Of a DNA stretch of 64,000 nucleotides, positions 1-9,003 are shown piece after piece. Below the pieces are notes generated by a model. The model was not told the DNA's origin and made no database searches. It saw nothing but the letters and a program-made list of their open reading frames with translations. This DNA is from Kocuria sp. (GTDB taxonomy: Bacteria; Actinomycetota; Actinomycetes; Actinomycetales; Micrococcaceae). Made by a program: the position numbers and the translations under genes. Within the stretch, counting starts at the first letter, position 1. Every line of letters begins with the position of its first letter. The stretch spans positions 1 to 64,000 of the forward strand of contig JAKDJD010000013.1 of NCBI GenBank assembly GCA_030454085.1, read 5' to 3'.

Positions 1-190
<190 letters not shown>

Positions 191-1087
191 CTACTTGTCC
201 TTTTCCTTGTCCTTGTTCTCGTCCTCGAGCTTCTTCTGGACATCGCGCAGTTTCTGGACGTCGGTGTCGACGACCACGGCGGTGTTCTTGGACGACTTCT
301 GCTGTGCGTCCTGAACGGGCTGGCTGCGGTAGATGTCGATGATCTTCTTGTACGTCTCGTTGTCCTCCTGGCCCTTCTGGGCGACGAACAGGTTGACGTA
401 CGGAAGAGCGGAATCCTGGGAAGCGTCGTCCTGGAACAGGGCGTTCTTCGGGTCCAAGTTGGCGTCGTCGAGGAAGTCGTTGTTGACCACGGAGCCATCG
501 ACCGACGACATCGATGTGACGGTCTGGTTGGCCTCGACCGCGGTGACGTTGACCTTGGAATTGTCCTTGTCGATGTCGTTCTCGGTCGGCTGCAGGGTAT
601 CGCTCTTGAGCTTCAGAAGGCCGGCCGACTTGAGAACGTTGATGGCACGGGCCTCGTTGACGGCGTCATTCGGAATGGCGATCTTGCCGCCTTCGGGGAT
701 TTCATCGACCGACTTGTGGTTCTTGGAGTAGAGACCCATCGGGAAGATCGCCGTGGGGCCGACGATCTGGAGGTCGTCGTCGTTGTCCACGTTGTAGTTC
801 GCCAGGTAGGAGATGTGCTGGAACCAGTTGAGGTCCACCTGCCCCTGCGTCAGCTGGGGGTTGGCCTCGGTGTAGTTGTCCAGTTCCTTGTACTGGATGT
901 CGATTTCCTGTTTGGCGGCTTCTTCCTTCAGGACCTTGTTGACCTCCATCTCCTTCGCGATGGCGATCTTCACGACCGTCTTTCCGTCTTTGGTCTCCGG
1001 GCCGCTGGGAGTGTCATTGCCGCCGCACGCGGCAAGCCCGAGGGCCAGGGGAACGATCGCCAGGAGGGCGCCAAGTTTTTTCTTCAC
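191..1087 (-). CDS. metQ: MetQ/NlpA-family substrate-binding lipoprotein (methionine-type ABC importer)
   Basis: This is a lipid-anchored extracellular binding protein of the NlpA/MetQ family, which delivers methionine or related compounds to a MetNI-type ABC importer. The proposed 298-residue product starts at a GTG (VKKKLGALLAIV). It has a lipoprotein signal whose lipobox LAAC gives the acylated Cys at about residue 21. The mature part carries family features such as KIAIAKEM near the start, DLNWFQH in the middle and IAIPND further on. The frame stays open upstream to 1207, but that extension is Arg-rich and would bury the signal peptide, so the GTG is preferred. The tail is rich in Lys, Glu and Asp. 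The permease and ATPase genes would lie beyond the window edge. Substrate specificity is inferred from family only. Confidence 0.88.
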   Translation of the reverse strand: MKKKLGALLAIVPLALGLAACGGNDTPSGPETKDGKTVVKIAIAKEMEVNKVLKEEAAKQEIDIQYKELDNYTEANPQLTQGQVDLNWFQHISYLANYNVDNDDDLQIVGPTAIFPMGLYSKNHKSVDEIPEGGKIAIPNDAVNEARAINVLKSAGLLKLKSDTLQPTENDIDKDNSKVNVTAVEANQTVTSMSSVDGSVVNNDFLDDANLDPKNALFQDDASQDSALPYVNLFVAQKGQEDNETYKKIIDIYRSQPVQDAQQKSSKNTAVVVDTDVQKLRDVQKKLEDENKDKEKDK

Positions 1088-1514
1088 GGCTATGAAACTC
1101 TCTGCTCGGTGCGATGATCTGCGGGGTGATTCGACGGGGGCACGACCGGTGGCCCGGAGGGCCCGCCTGTCAGCCCCAATTACATCACGCGTCGCCCCCA
1201 GTGCCACGAGTCGTGGGGATGTGTAGCGCCGCCTTACACTTCACGTCACAATACGAAATATTTGGTTCAGGATGGAGCAGGCTCCCGGGATGATGCCCGA
1301 GGCGGCGTGTGAATTTTTCGTTGGGTCGACGCGTTGGGCGCCTCGGCGCCGTGAACATGTGTTCAGAACGGTTGTGCGATGCCGCGATTCGCGTTTAGGC
1401 TAACCGCATGCGTGTGGGACGTCTCACGTCGTTCGGTTCTTCGTGAATGACGGGTGACTCACCGCGGAGTTTGTCAACGGGGACGAGCGTCGAGCCCCCA
1501 AGAAGGAGCACCTT
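1088..1514. promoter_or_regulatory. Divergent intergenic region between metQ and the polyol permease
   Basis: These 427 bases separate two divergently transcribed genes and hold no convincing small gene. The permease side contains an inverted repeat at 1352-1365 (listed separately). Downstream of it is TTGTGC at 1372-1377, with TAGGCT at 1396-1401 after an 18-base spacer, which could be the permease promoter. I looked for a SAM-type riboswitch before metQ and saw no recognisable conserved core. Confidence 0.45.
1352..1365. promoter_or_regulatory. Inverted-repeat operator candidate TGAACA-N2-TGTTCA
   Basis: TGAACATGTGTTCA is a 6-base inverted repeat around a 2-base centre, placed just upstream of the candidate permease promoter. 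A related half (TGAACATTTGTG) lies at 4328-4339 between the SorC regulator and the dehydrogenase gene. The shared half-site in front of both polyol transcription units suggests that the SorC-family protein encoded at 3321-4268 binds it. Binding is inferred. Confidence 0.45.
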
Positions 1515-2936
1515 ATGTCTTCCACTGCCGATTCTTCGGTACCTCTCAAGGTCGAGGGCCATTACCTCGACCGTATCGGCATACCTTCGGTCCTCAAATG
1601 GGGCTTCCTCGGAGTCCTTCTGTTCATGACCGGTTTGGGTGTCGAGTCGAACATCCTCACCCCTCACCTCGTCGAAGTCCTGCACAGCCCCGAGAGTGCA
1701 GTCGCGGGCATTATCGCGTCGTATTCACTGGCCGTGGCCGTGGGCAGTTACCTCTCGGGTGCGCTGTCCGACCTCATTGGACCCAAGAGGGTCATGCTCA
1801 TCGGCTTCCTGGTCTGGGCTGTTTTCCAGGTCGGATTCATCTTGGCGATGGCCAGCGGGATTTTCTGGCTCGTTGCGGTCACCTATTTCCTGCGTGGGTT
1901 CGGGATGCCTCTGTTCACCTTCTCGTTCCTGGTGTGGGTGAACATCACGGCGCTCAAGTCCAAGGCGGGTACGGCGATCGGTTGGTTCTACGTCATGTTC
2001 ACCGGTGGTCTGCCGACCCTTGGCTCGCTGGTGGCAATTGGCGCCATCCCCGCCTTCGGTGGGAGCACCGTCGGTGAGACCGGTGCGATCATCTTCTCGT
2101 GCCTCCTCAACGTCATCGGCTTCCTTCTGGTCTGGTTCGGTTGCCACGACTCGAAGGGCAAGCGTCGCATCGCCCCCGAGGGTGAAACCGCTTCCCAGGT
2201 GATCTTCTCGGGCCTGCGTCTGACCTTCACCAACTCCAAGGTTCTCCAGGGCTTCCTGGTCCGTCTGATCAACACCGCGCCGGAGTTCGGCATGTTCATC
2301 ATCATGCCGGCGGTCATCAGCACGTCGCTGGGGTGGGGACAGTCCCGGTGGCTCGCGATGACGGTGTGCGTCTACGCGGGCAACATTCTGTTCAACGCGT
2401 TCTTCGGCAACCTGGGCGACCGGCTCGGTTGGGTCACGACGGTGCGCTGGTTCGGTGTGTTCGCATCGGCCGTCTCGCTGCTGGCCTGGTGGTATGTGCC
2501 CCATATGGTGCCCGCGGGATCGAACTGGGGTTACATCCTCTCCGTGATCGCCGGTATTTGCTACGGCATCTTCCTGGCCGGGTTCGTGCCCATGGGGGCG
2601 ATCATGCCGGCGAACGCCCCCGAACACCGAGGTGCGGCCATGGCGATGTACACGACGGCTGCCGGTGGCGCGACGTTCCTCGGCACGGCCGTGGTTGCCG
2701 TGGTCCTCAATATCACGGGAGCCATGGGCATGAGCACTTTCGCCCAGAACTCGACCGTGATCTGGGCGTTCGTCGCCCTGTACGGCTGCGCGTTCATCAT
2801 GGTCGGCCACCTGCGTACCGAGCAGGACGACCCGGAGCACCGCCGCAAGATCAAGGAAGCGGATACTCAGGCCCTTGCGATCCAGGAGGCCAATGAGAAT
2901 CACGTGACCATTCAGGACTCGGCCAGCCGAGACTGA
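1515..2936 (+). CDS. RbtT/DalT/CsbX-type MFS polyol permease
   Basis: This is a 473-residue Major Facilitator Superfamily permease with about 12 membrane segments. The N-terminal half (WGFLGVLLFMTGLGVESN, then LSGALSDLIGPKR between helices 2 and 3) resembles the ribitol/D-arabitol/CsbX group of MFS sugar-alcohol carriers. The start ATG has AAGGAG 6 bases upstream. A short polar cytosolic tail ends the protein. The gene opens the polyol island and is followed by a strong hairpin, so it is probably transcribed alone. The neighbouring dehydrogenases and kinases suggest uptake of a C4 or C5 sugar alcohol such as erythritol, threitol or arabitol. The exact substrate cannot be read from the sequence. 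Confidence 0.85.
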   Translation: MSSTADSSVPLKVEGHYLDRIGIPSVLKWGFLGVLLFMTGLGVESNILTPHLVEVLHSPESAVAGIIASYSLAVAVGSYLSGALSDLIGPKRVMLIGFLVWAVFQVGFILAMASGIFWLVAVTYFLRGFGMPLFTFSFLVWVNITALKSKAGTAIGWFYVMFTGGLPTLGSLVAIGAIPAFGGSTVGETGAIIFSCLLNVIGFLLVWFGCHDSKGKRRIAPEGETASQVIFSGLRLTFTNSKVLQGFLVRLINTAPEFGMFIIMPAVISTSLGWGQSRWLAMTVCVYAGNILFNAFFGNLGDRLGWVTTVRWFGVFASAVSLLAWWYVPHMVPAGSNWGYILSVIAGICYGIFLAGFVPMGAIMPANAPEHRGAAMAMYTTAAGGATFLGTAVVAVVLNITGAMGMSTFAQNSTVIWAFVALYGCAFIMVGHLRTEQDDPEHRRKIKEADTQALAIQEANENHVTIQDSASRD

Positions 2937-2974
2937 CTGCTCGGGCCGCGCTTGAGCGGTCCCGGTGACGTTCG

Positions 2975-3024
2975 CCAACGACGCCCCCGCGCAACCTCTT
3001 CGGTTGTTGCGGGGGCGTCGTTGG
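2975..3024 (+). terminator. Strong stem-loop after the polyol permease
   Basis: A 16-bp perfect stem (CCAACGACGCCCCCGC at 2975-2990 against 3009-3024) is capped by a second short stem, CAACC/GGTTG. No U-run follows, as is usual in high-GC actinobacteria. It probably terminates the permease transcript and could also serve the minus-strand direction. Confidence 0.75.
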
Positions 3025-3031
3025 TGTGCCC

Positions 3032-3170
3032 TCAGAACGTGCCCGGGTAGGCGTCCCCCATCGAGAAGAAGGTTCTGGCCCGTGAGGTACCCGGCGTCCG
3101 CAGAGCAGAGAAAGGCGCGGGCTGCTCCGCATTCCTCGGGGTTTCCGGACCGTCCTGCCGGGCCGGACCG
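3032..3170 (-). pseudogene. Remnant of a short-chain dehydrogenase/reductase gene
   Basis: On the minus strand a short frame encodes a recognisable SDR C-terminus: NPEECGAARAFLCSADAGY, then LTGQNLLLDGG. After this the reading frame is lost. Shifting by one base gives AYPGTF and a stop at 3032-3034, an ending consistent with SDR enzymes. Upstream of this piece no frame continues into an SDR body, so the Rossmann domain and the catalytic Tyr/Lys are gone. The 5' boundary is uncertain. It is a decayed relative of the two intact SDR genes at 10400-11883, left between the permease and its regulator. Confidence 0.7.
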
Positions 3171-3320
3171 GCGACGAACCCCGTGGGCCCTCCCCGTGAT
3201 CCGTTGGACTGCCCTGGTTCGGGGGTGGGCGGGAGGCCCGGTCGGGCGACGTCGTCGTGACCCTGCCGCAGAACGTGCTGGATCGCATGCGGCCCGAATG
3301 GGGCCGAATACCGAGTCCAC

Positions 3321-4268
3321 CTAGACCCGTAACGCCCGCAGAATGTGGGTTGCGGTCGCCTCGTCCGTGACCAGGCGGCGGAAAAACTTCATCGACGCCG
3401 CAGTGACAATCGACCAGCACTTTTCTTCGCCCACGGCCACGGCCGTGGAATAGGGGATCGTGGACAGATCTTCGGTCGGGATGCGCACAATGCGGTCCGA
3501 ACCGGGAAACGTCAGCTCCCGCCCGTCGCGATTGAAGAAGTGCAGACAGACGTCTCCGATCGACTCGGGGAGGCTGTCCTTCGGAATCGCCGAGGACAGC
3601 GAGGTGCGTCCCGTGGTGGGGGACCCGATGCCGACGATGGCTCCCTTGGCGGAGCGCCACAGCCTGCGCACTTCCGCGAAAGACTCGTCCTTCTGCAGTG
3701 CCTGGTAGATGCTTTTCGAAGGAATCGCGCTCGCGAACAAGGGGGTGTGGGTGCTCCCCGTGTTCTGGGAGAGCATCCGCACGATTTCATTGGTCTGGTG
3801 CCAGGCCTCCGGCTCGGACACGCCGCCCACCGACGGCACCAGCTTGACCCCGTCCATGCGGGAGAGCCTCATCTGCGCGATGCCGTAGAGGGCCATCCCG
3901 GAGGAGATCACGAGCGCGTCCCCCGAGGTCAGTCGCATCGCGTCCACGGCCCGCTGGACCGGGGGAAGCATTCCCTGCCCCATGGTCGACGGCTGCATGC
4001 CGCGGGCGAGGTACACCTCTTCCAGGTGCAGGGCCGAACGAAGCCTTTCGGCCAGGTCCGACCGGCCCTCCGCATCGGGATGGATGATGCGTATCTGGAC
4101 CATCCCGCTGGTCCGTGCGTGGGTCAGCATGCGGCTGACGGTGGGGCGCGAGACCTTGAAGGCTTCCGCGATCGCGGATTGGCCCTTGCCCTCTTCGTAG
4201 TACATCCGCGCGACGGCGTAGAGGCGGTCGGCGTCGTAGAGGTCTTTGAGATTCTTCTTCTCGTCCAT
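3321..4268 (-). CDS. SorC/DeoR-type transcriptional regulator of polyol genes
   Basis: This 315-residue protein has the SorC-family layout. An N-terminal helix-turn-helix (about residues 15-55, including QSAIAEAFKVSRPTVSRML) is followed by a long sugar-binding/effector domain with the motif DALVISSG and the glycine-rich stretch PSVGGVSEP. Such proteins usually sense a phosphorylated sugar intermediate. The gene is divergent from the erythritol-type dehydrogenase gene and close to the permease, so it is the obvious local regulator. Its own promoter (4303-4331) overlaps a putative operator half-site, which would allow autoregulation. The start ATG has only a weak ribosome-binding site. The effector and the sign of control are unknown. 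Confidence 0.85.
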   Translation of the reverse strand: MDEKKNLKDLYDADRLYAVARMYYEEGKGQSAIAEAFKVSRPTVSRMLTHARTSGMVQIRIIHPDAEGRSDLAERLRSALHLEEVYLARGMQPSTMGQGMLPPVQRAVDAMRLTSGDALVISSGMALYGIAQMRLSRMDGVKLVPSVGGVSEPEAWHQTNEIVRMLSQNTGSTHTPLFASAIPSKSIYQALQKDESFAEVRRLWRSAKGAIVGIGSPTTGRTSLSSAIPKDSLPESIGDVCLHFFNRDGRELTFPGSDRIVRIPTEDLSTIPYSTAVAVGEEKCWSIVTAASMKFFRRLVTDEATATHILRALRV

Positions 4269-4302
4269 GGGTACTCGCTTGACGGGTTTCAGGTTTCGCT
4301 AC

Positions 4303-4331
4303 ATCGTAACGCCGATCACTCGCAGTGTGAA
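4303..4331 (-). promoter_or_regulatory. Promoter of the SorC regulator
   Basis: Read on the minus strand, TTCACA (4326-4331) and TACGAT (4303-4308) are separated by exactly 17 bases and lie 35 bases upstream of the regulator start codon. The -35 element overlaps the TGAACATTTG half-site. Confidence 0.55.
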
Positions 4332-4376
4332 CATTTGTGCTTGACATGTGTGCTGAGGTCTAAAACAATGTGTTGT
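4328..4376 (+). promoter_or_regulatory. Promoter/operator region of the polyol catabolic operon
   Basis: A TGAACATTTGTG half-site (4328-4339) is followed at once by a consensus -35 TTGACA (4341-4346). A -10 match is weak (AACAAT at 4364-4369, 17-base spacer). A small inverted repeat, ACAA-TGTG-TTGT (4365-4376), covers the likely start region. The arrangement fits regulated transcription of the dehydrogenase-kinase operon starting at 4410. Confidence 0.5.
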
Positions 4377-4409
4377 GCGTGACATCGCGTGCGACACGAA
4401 GGAGTGACC

Positions 4410-5504
4410 ATGAGCACCACCGCTCTACCGACCGAGATGCGAGCCATCGTCTGCAACAAGCCAGAGGACTACACCCTCGAGACGCGTCCGGTACCGCAAC
4501 TCGGTTCCGACGACATGATCATCCAGGTGGAAGCCGTGGGTGTCTGCGCGTCGGACCTGAAGTGCTACCACGGGGCCGTCAAGTTCTGGGGTGACGAGAA
4601 CCGACCCCAGTGGGCCAAGGAAGACACCATCCCCGGGCACGAGATCACCGGCACGATCGTCTCCGGTACGGACCAAGCGTTCAATTACCACGGTGTCCAT
4701 GAGGGAGACCGCATCGTCATCGAGCAGATCGTTCCCTGTGAGGAATGCCGTTTCTGTCTCCGCGGCGAGTACTGGATGTGCGGCCCGCATGACATGTTCG
4801 GATTCCGCAATTTCGACGGTGGCATGGCCGAGTACATGCTCGTTCCCAAGCGCGCGCGGGTGCACAAAATTTCTTCGGACGTGAAGCCCCAGCATGCAGC
4901 CTTTGCCGAGCCCCTGGCCTGCTCGCTGCACGCCGTCGAGCGGGCCAACATCAAGTTCGAGGACGTCGTCGTGATCGCCGGGGCCGGCCCCATCGGCCTG
5001 GGCGCAATCATGGGTACGCGGGAGAAGAACCCGCTCACGATCGTCGCCCTGGATATGGACGACGCCAAGCTCGATCTCGCCAAGAAGTGCGGCGCGGACA
5101 TCACGATCAATATCGCCGAGGAAGACGCGATCGCCAAGATCAAGGAGATGACGGACGGCTACGGCGCCGACGTCTACATCGAGTGCACCGGTCACCCCTC
5201 CGCGGTCGGTCAGGGCCTCAACCTCCTGCGCAAGCTCGGAACCTACGTCGAGTACTCCGTCTTCGGCCAGGACGTCTCCGTCGACTGGTCCATCATTTCG
5301 GACGACAAGGAACTCAGCGTCCTCGGCGCGCACCTCGGGCCGTACACCTGGCCCAAGGCCATCAGCCTCATCGAGTCGGGCAAGCTGCCCCTCGACGAAG
5401 TGTGCACCCATCAGTTCCCGCTGGAGAAGTTCCAGGAGGCCCTGGACAGCGTTGCCGACTCGGCAGGCTCGTCCATCAAGGTCTCGATCTTCCCCCAGCA
5501 GTAA
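4410..5504 (+). CDS. eltD: Zinc-dependent erythritol/L-threitol dehydrogenase-like MDR enzyme
   Basis: This is a 364-residue medium-chain zinc alcohol dehydrogenase. Visible features are the catalytic zinc ligands Cys46 and His77-Glu78 (PGHE), the structural-zinc cysteines 110, 113, 116 and 124, and the NAD-binding GAGPIGLG motif. The stretch around residues 51-67 (KCYHGAVKFWGDENRP) resembles what I recall of the erythritol/L-threitol dehydrogenase group described in Mycobacterium smegmatis. The likely reaction is oxidation of a C4 polyol to an erythrulose. The ATG at 4410 is chosen because AAGGAG lies 5 bases upstream. An in-frame start at 4389 lacks such a site. It heads an operon with an erythrulose-type kinase, which supports the assignment. 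Confidence 0.8.
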   Translation: MSTTALPTEMRAIVCNKPEDYTLETRPVPQLGSDDMIIQVEAVGVCASDLKCYHGAVKFWGDENRPQWAKEDTIPGHEITGTIVSGTDQAFNYHGVHEGDRIVIEQIVPCEECRFCLRGEYWMCGPHDMFGFRNFDGGMAEYMLVPKRARVHKISSDVKPQHAAFAEPLACSLHAVERANIKFEDVVVIAGAGPIGLGAIMGTREKNPLTIVALDMDDAKLDLAKKCGADITINIAEEDAIAKIKEMTDGYGADVYIECTGHPSAVGQGLNLLRKLGTYVEYSVFGQDVSVDWSIISDDKELSVLGAHLGPYTWPKAISLIESGKLPLDEVCTHQFPLEKFQEALDSVADSAGSSIKVSIFPQQ

Positions 5505-5644
5505 CCGCCTTCGGGTGCGGCCCGGTTCACCACGGGCCGCACCCTTCGGCCACCCCTTGGGGCACGAACATCAGGCCCCTGCACCGGACGACCAGGTCGA
5601 CGGCTCGCGCGCAGTTCGGCGACCACCAGGAGGAGACCGCTCCC

Positions 5645-7336
5645 ATGACCAAGCTCTACAACGATCCCGCCGAATTCTCTGATGAGCAGCTCGAAGGGTT
5701 CGTCGACCTGTATTCGGACCGGTTGGCCCAAGTGCCCGGTGGCGTGATCTCGCTTCCGCCCAAGACCCCGCAGGTCGCCGTGATCGTCGGCGGCGGCTCG
5801 GGGCACTATCCGGCTTTCGCCGGTCTCGTCGGCCCGGGATTCGCCTCCGGTGCCGTGATCGGCAATATCTTCACGTCACCCTCCGCCGCCCACGTCTACT
5901 CCGTGGCCAAGGCCGCAGACCAGGGCAAGGGTGTCGTGCTGACGTTCGGCAATTACGCCGGGGACAACATGAACTTCGGCATCGCCGCGAAGATGCTGCG
6001 TGCCGAGGGGATCGACACCCGCATCGTCGTCGTCAAGGACGACATCGCCTCCGACCCCCAATTCGACAACCGCCGCGGGATCGCCGGCGACTTCACCGTT
6101 TTCAAGGCGATGGGTGCGGCGGCCGCCGCGGGCAAGAGCCTCGACGACGTCGAACGCCTGGGCAACCTGGCCAACCGCCGTACCCGGACCCTCGGTGTCG
6201 CCTTCTCGGGGTGCACGATGCCGGGCGCGAAGACCCCTCTTTTCGAGGTCAAGACCGGCCAGATGGGCGTTGGGCTCGGGATTCATGGGGAGCCGGGGAT
6301 CCGTGACGATGTCCGGCCCTCGGCGCAGGAGCTGGGCAGGCTCCTGGTTCGCACGGTCCTCAAGGACGCTCCGGAGGAACCCGGTGGTCGGATCGGCGTG
6401 ATCGTCAACGGCCTGGGCACCACGAAGTACGAAGAGCTGTTCCTCCTCTACAGGACCATTGCACCCCTGCTGCGCGATGCCGGGTACGAGATCGTCCACC
6501 CCGAGGTCGGTGAGCTCGTGACCAGTCTGGACATGGGGGGAGTGTCCCTGACCGTGTTCTGGCTCGACGACGAGCTGGAGCCGTTGTGGACCGCGGATGC
6601 CTACGCCGCGGCCTACCGCAAGCAGGGTGCCCCGCTGGGAACCATCGACGAGACGTACGAAGGCAAAACGACTGCCGTGGACGAGGACTCCCTCGTGGAG
6701 GCCAGCGCCAGAGCGCTCGAGATTGCCCAGCGCGTCAGAACCGCGGCCTCGGCCGTGGCCGACCTGATGCACGAGCAGGAGGCGTACCTCGGGGAGATCG
6801 ATGCCTACGCGGGAGACGGCGACCACGGGCGCGGCATGGTCCGGGGGAGCGATGCGGCCCTGAACGCCATCGAGGAGTCGCCGGAGAAGGCAGGTCCGGC
6901 GTCGCTCGTGAAGTCTGCGGGACGTTCCTGGGCCATGCAGGCCGGTGGCACGTCGGGTGTGCTGTGGGGAGCGTCGTTGGAGGCGGCGGCGAACACGATC
7001 GACGACGCCGCGGAGGACTTCGCGGACGCCGACCTCATTCGTGCCGTCAGGGCCTTCGCGGACTCCATGGTCACCCTCGGTGGTGCCTCGGTCGGTGACA
7101 AGACCCTTTTGGACGCGTTGCTTCCTTTTGCGGACAGCCTCGAGGCACACGGTGGTTCATTGCACGAGGCATGGGCGGCCGCCGTCGCGGATGCCAAGGA
7201 GAGCGCGGAGAAGACCTCCGAACTCCGGCCGCAGAAGGGAAGGGCACGGCCCCTGGCGGAGAAGTCGGTTGGTCACCCGGACCCAGGAGCCATTTCGATG
7301 GCGATGATCTTGGAACTGCTCGGCAAATCCTTGTAA
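5645..7336 (+). CDS. Dihydroxyacetone-kinase-family protein (DhaK-DhaL fusion), probable erythrulose kinase
   Basis: This 563-residue protein joins a DhaK domain (about residues 1-330) to an ATP-binding DhaL domain (about 370-563). The DhaK part has GGGSGHYP at 49-56 and the substrate-binding His214 in GIHGEPG. The DhaL part has GDGDHG (390-395), whose Asp residues hold the Mg-ATP. In canonical dihydroxyacetone kinases the first motif reads GGGSGHEP. The Tyr here, together with the C4-polyol dehydrogenase just upstream, favours erythrulose as substrate, as in the DerK/LerK enzymes of M. smegmatis. The stereochemistry and the phosphorylated carbon cannot be told. The start ATG has AGGAGGA about 9 bases upstream. 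The frame is open further upstream, but only as a shadow inside eltD. Confidence 0.82.
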   Translation: MTKLYNDPAEFSDEQLEGFVDLYSDRLAQVPGGVISLPPKTPQVAVIVGGGSGHYPAFAGLVGPGFASGAVIGNIFTSPSAAHVYSVAKAADQGKGVVLTFGNYAGDNMNFGIAAKMLRAEGIDTRIVVVKDDIASDPQFDNRRGIAGDFTVFKAMGAAAAAGKSLDDVERLGNLANRRTRTLGVAFSGCTMPGAKTPLFEVKTGQMGVGLGIHGEPGIRDDVRPSAQELGRLLVRTVLKDAPEEPGGRIGVIVNGLGTTKYEELFLLYRTIAPLLRDAGYEIVHPEVGELVTSLDMGGVSLTVFWLDDELEPLWTADAYAAAYRKQGAPLGTIDETYEGKTTAVDEDSLVEASARALEIAQRVRTAASAVADLMHEQEAYLGEIDAYAGDGDHGRGMVRGSDAALNAIEESPEKAGPASLVKSAGRSWAMQAGGTSGVLWGASLEAAANTIDDAAEDFADADLIRAVRAFADSMVTLGGASVGDKTLLDALLPFADSLEAHGGSLHEAWAAAVADAKESAEKTSELRPQKGRARPLAEKSVGHPDPGAISMAMILELLGKSL

Positions 7337-7406
7337 TTCCATTCCGATTCATCGGAACGACGTCCAGCGGTCGGAACAGATCGCAGCCTACCGAAAGGCC
7401 GACATC

Positions 7407-8912
7407 ATGGTCAGACTCAAGAATTCGACGCTCCAGGACATCGAACGGTCTGCGACGTCACGACTTCCCGAAGGCAGCACCTTCCGTGTTCCGTCGTACG
7501 ACCGCAGCGAGCTCGACGTCGGCGTGGTCCACTTCGGGGTCGGTGGTTTCCACCGTGCTCACCAGGCGAGGTACTTGGACGAACTCTTGTCGCAGGGTGA
7601 GGCGAAGGACTTCGCGATCTGTGGCATGGGTGTTCTGCCCAATGACAAATTCATGCGTGACACCCTGGCCGAGCAGGACTACCTGTACACCCTGGTCGCC
7701 CGTTTCCCGGACGGACATGAGGACATCCGGGTCATCGGATCGATCGTTGACTACATCTGGGCCCCGGAAGACCCGGCCGGCGCGGTCGAGTACCTCGCCC
7801 AGGAGAACATCAAGATCGTGTCCCTGACCGTGACGGAGGGCGGATACAACTTCAACCAGGTCACGCACGAATACGATCTCGAGAATCCGCTGGTGGCCGC
7901 GGATCTGGCCGATCCGGAGCATCCGCGTACGGTCTTCGGGCTGGTCGCTCAGGCGCTGAAGGTGCGCCGCGAACGGGGCATCACCCCGTTCACCGTCCGG
8001 AGCTGTGACAACATCCAGGCCAACGGTGACATGGCCAAGCGTGTTTTCACGGCTCATGCCCGGGCCGTCGACCCGGAGCTGGCCTCCTGGATCGAGGAGA
8101 ACGTCAGCTTCCCGAACTCTATGGTCGACCGGATCACCCCGGCGACCACGGACGAGGACAGGCAGTACGTCCGAGACGAGTTCGGATACGAGGACGGCTG
8201 GCCGGTCGTCACCGAAGACTTCATCCAGTGGGTCATGGAGGACGATTTCGTCAACGGTCGTCCGCCCTACGAAGACGTCGAGGTCCAGATGGTCGACGAC
8301 GTCGAGCCGTACGAAAAGCTCAAGCTCCGGATGCTGAATTCCTCGCACCAGGGCCTGTGCTATTTCGCCCACCTCGCGGGATACCACAAGGTGGACGAAG
8401 CCGTGTCGAACCCTCTGATCGCCGACTTCCTCATGGCCTACATGATGCGCGAGGCAAAACCGACACTCGATCCCGTGGAGGGAATCGACGTGGACGAATA
8501 CGCCCGCACGCTCATCAGCCGGTTCACCAACAAGTACGTCAAGGACACCGTGCCCCGGCTCTGTGCCGAGTCCTCGGATCGCATACCGAAGTGGCTCATT
8601 CCGGTGGTGCAGGACAACTTGAGAAGTGGCGGCGAGGTGCGCATGGCGGCGGCCATCGTGGCCAGTTGGGCGCGCTACGCCGAAGGCATCGACGAGCAGG
8701 GCAACCCGATCACGATCGTGGACAATGCGGAGGAGAAGGTCCGAGCCGCCGCCCAGGCCCAGAAGGAGGACGAACTCGCGTTCCTGAGGGACAAGGACTT
8801 CTTCGGAGACTTGGTCGATCAGCCCCGGTTCACGGAGGAGTACGTCGCGGTCCTGCGGTCATTGCACGAGGTCGGCAGCCTCAAGACCCTGGAGAAGCTC
8901 CTGGCCGATTGA
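7407..8912 (+). CDS. Polyol (mannitol/D-arabitol-type) long-chain dehydrogenase
   Basis: This 501-residue NAD-dependent enzyme belongs to the mannitol 2-dehydrogenase/arabitol 4-dehydrogenase family of zinc-independent long-chain polyol dehydrogenases. The N-terminal nucleotide-binding region contains VVHFGVGGFHRAHQ near residue 40. The family active-site signature is present as KLKLRMLNSSHQ, in which the Lys and the Asn/His act in catalysis. It lies between the kinase gene and xylulokinase. With XylB downstream, the simplest scheme is D-arabitol to D-xylulose to xylulose 5-phosphate. Mannitol to fructose is an alternative. The start ATG is preceded by GAAAGG at 7393-7398. Confidence 0.85.
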   Translation: MVRLKNSTLQDIERSATSRLPEGSTFRVPSYDRSELDVGVVHFGVGGFHRAHQARYLDELLSQGEAKDFAICGMGVLPNDKFMRDTLAEQDYLYTLVARFPDGHEDIRVIGSIVDYIWAPEDPAGAVEYLAQENIKIVSLTVTEGGYNFNQVTHEYDLENPLVAADLADPEHPRTVFGLVAQALKVRRERGITPFTVRSCDNIQANGDMAKRVFTAHARAVDPELASWIEENVSFPNSMVDRITPATTDEDRQYVRDEFGYEDGWPVVTEDFIQWVMEDDFVNGRPPYEDVEVQMVDDVEPYEKLKLRMLNSSHQGLCYFAHLAGYHKVDEAVSNPLIADFLMAYMMREAKPTLDPVEGIDVDEYARTLISRFTNKYVKDTVPRLCAESSDRIPKWLIPVVQDNLRSGGEVRMAAAIVASWARYAEGIDEQGNPITIVDNAEEKVRAAAQAQKEDELAFLRDKDFFGDLVDQPRFTEEYVAVLRSLHEVGSLKTLEKLLAD

Positions 8913-9003
8913 TATAGCGTGGATGTGCGCGTCCCCGGCGGGTTCCATCGGTCTGCGCCGGGGGACTCGTGGTGCCAGTAAGAGTCGTGAAGGAGCGTTC
9001 GGC

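Noticed and set aside
1088-1230. A possible SAM riboswitch before metQ
   Set aside because: No conserved SAM-I or SAM-IV core could be found; only a small GGCCC/GGGCC hairpin is present.
3261-3320. A plus-strand piece reading VVVTLPQNVLDRMRPEWG
   Set aside because: It looks protein-like, but it is short, has no start or ribosome-binding site and matches no domain I know. It may be part of the debris around the decayed SDR.
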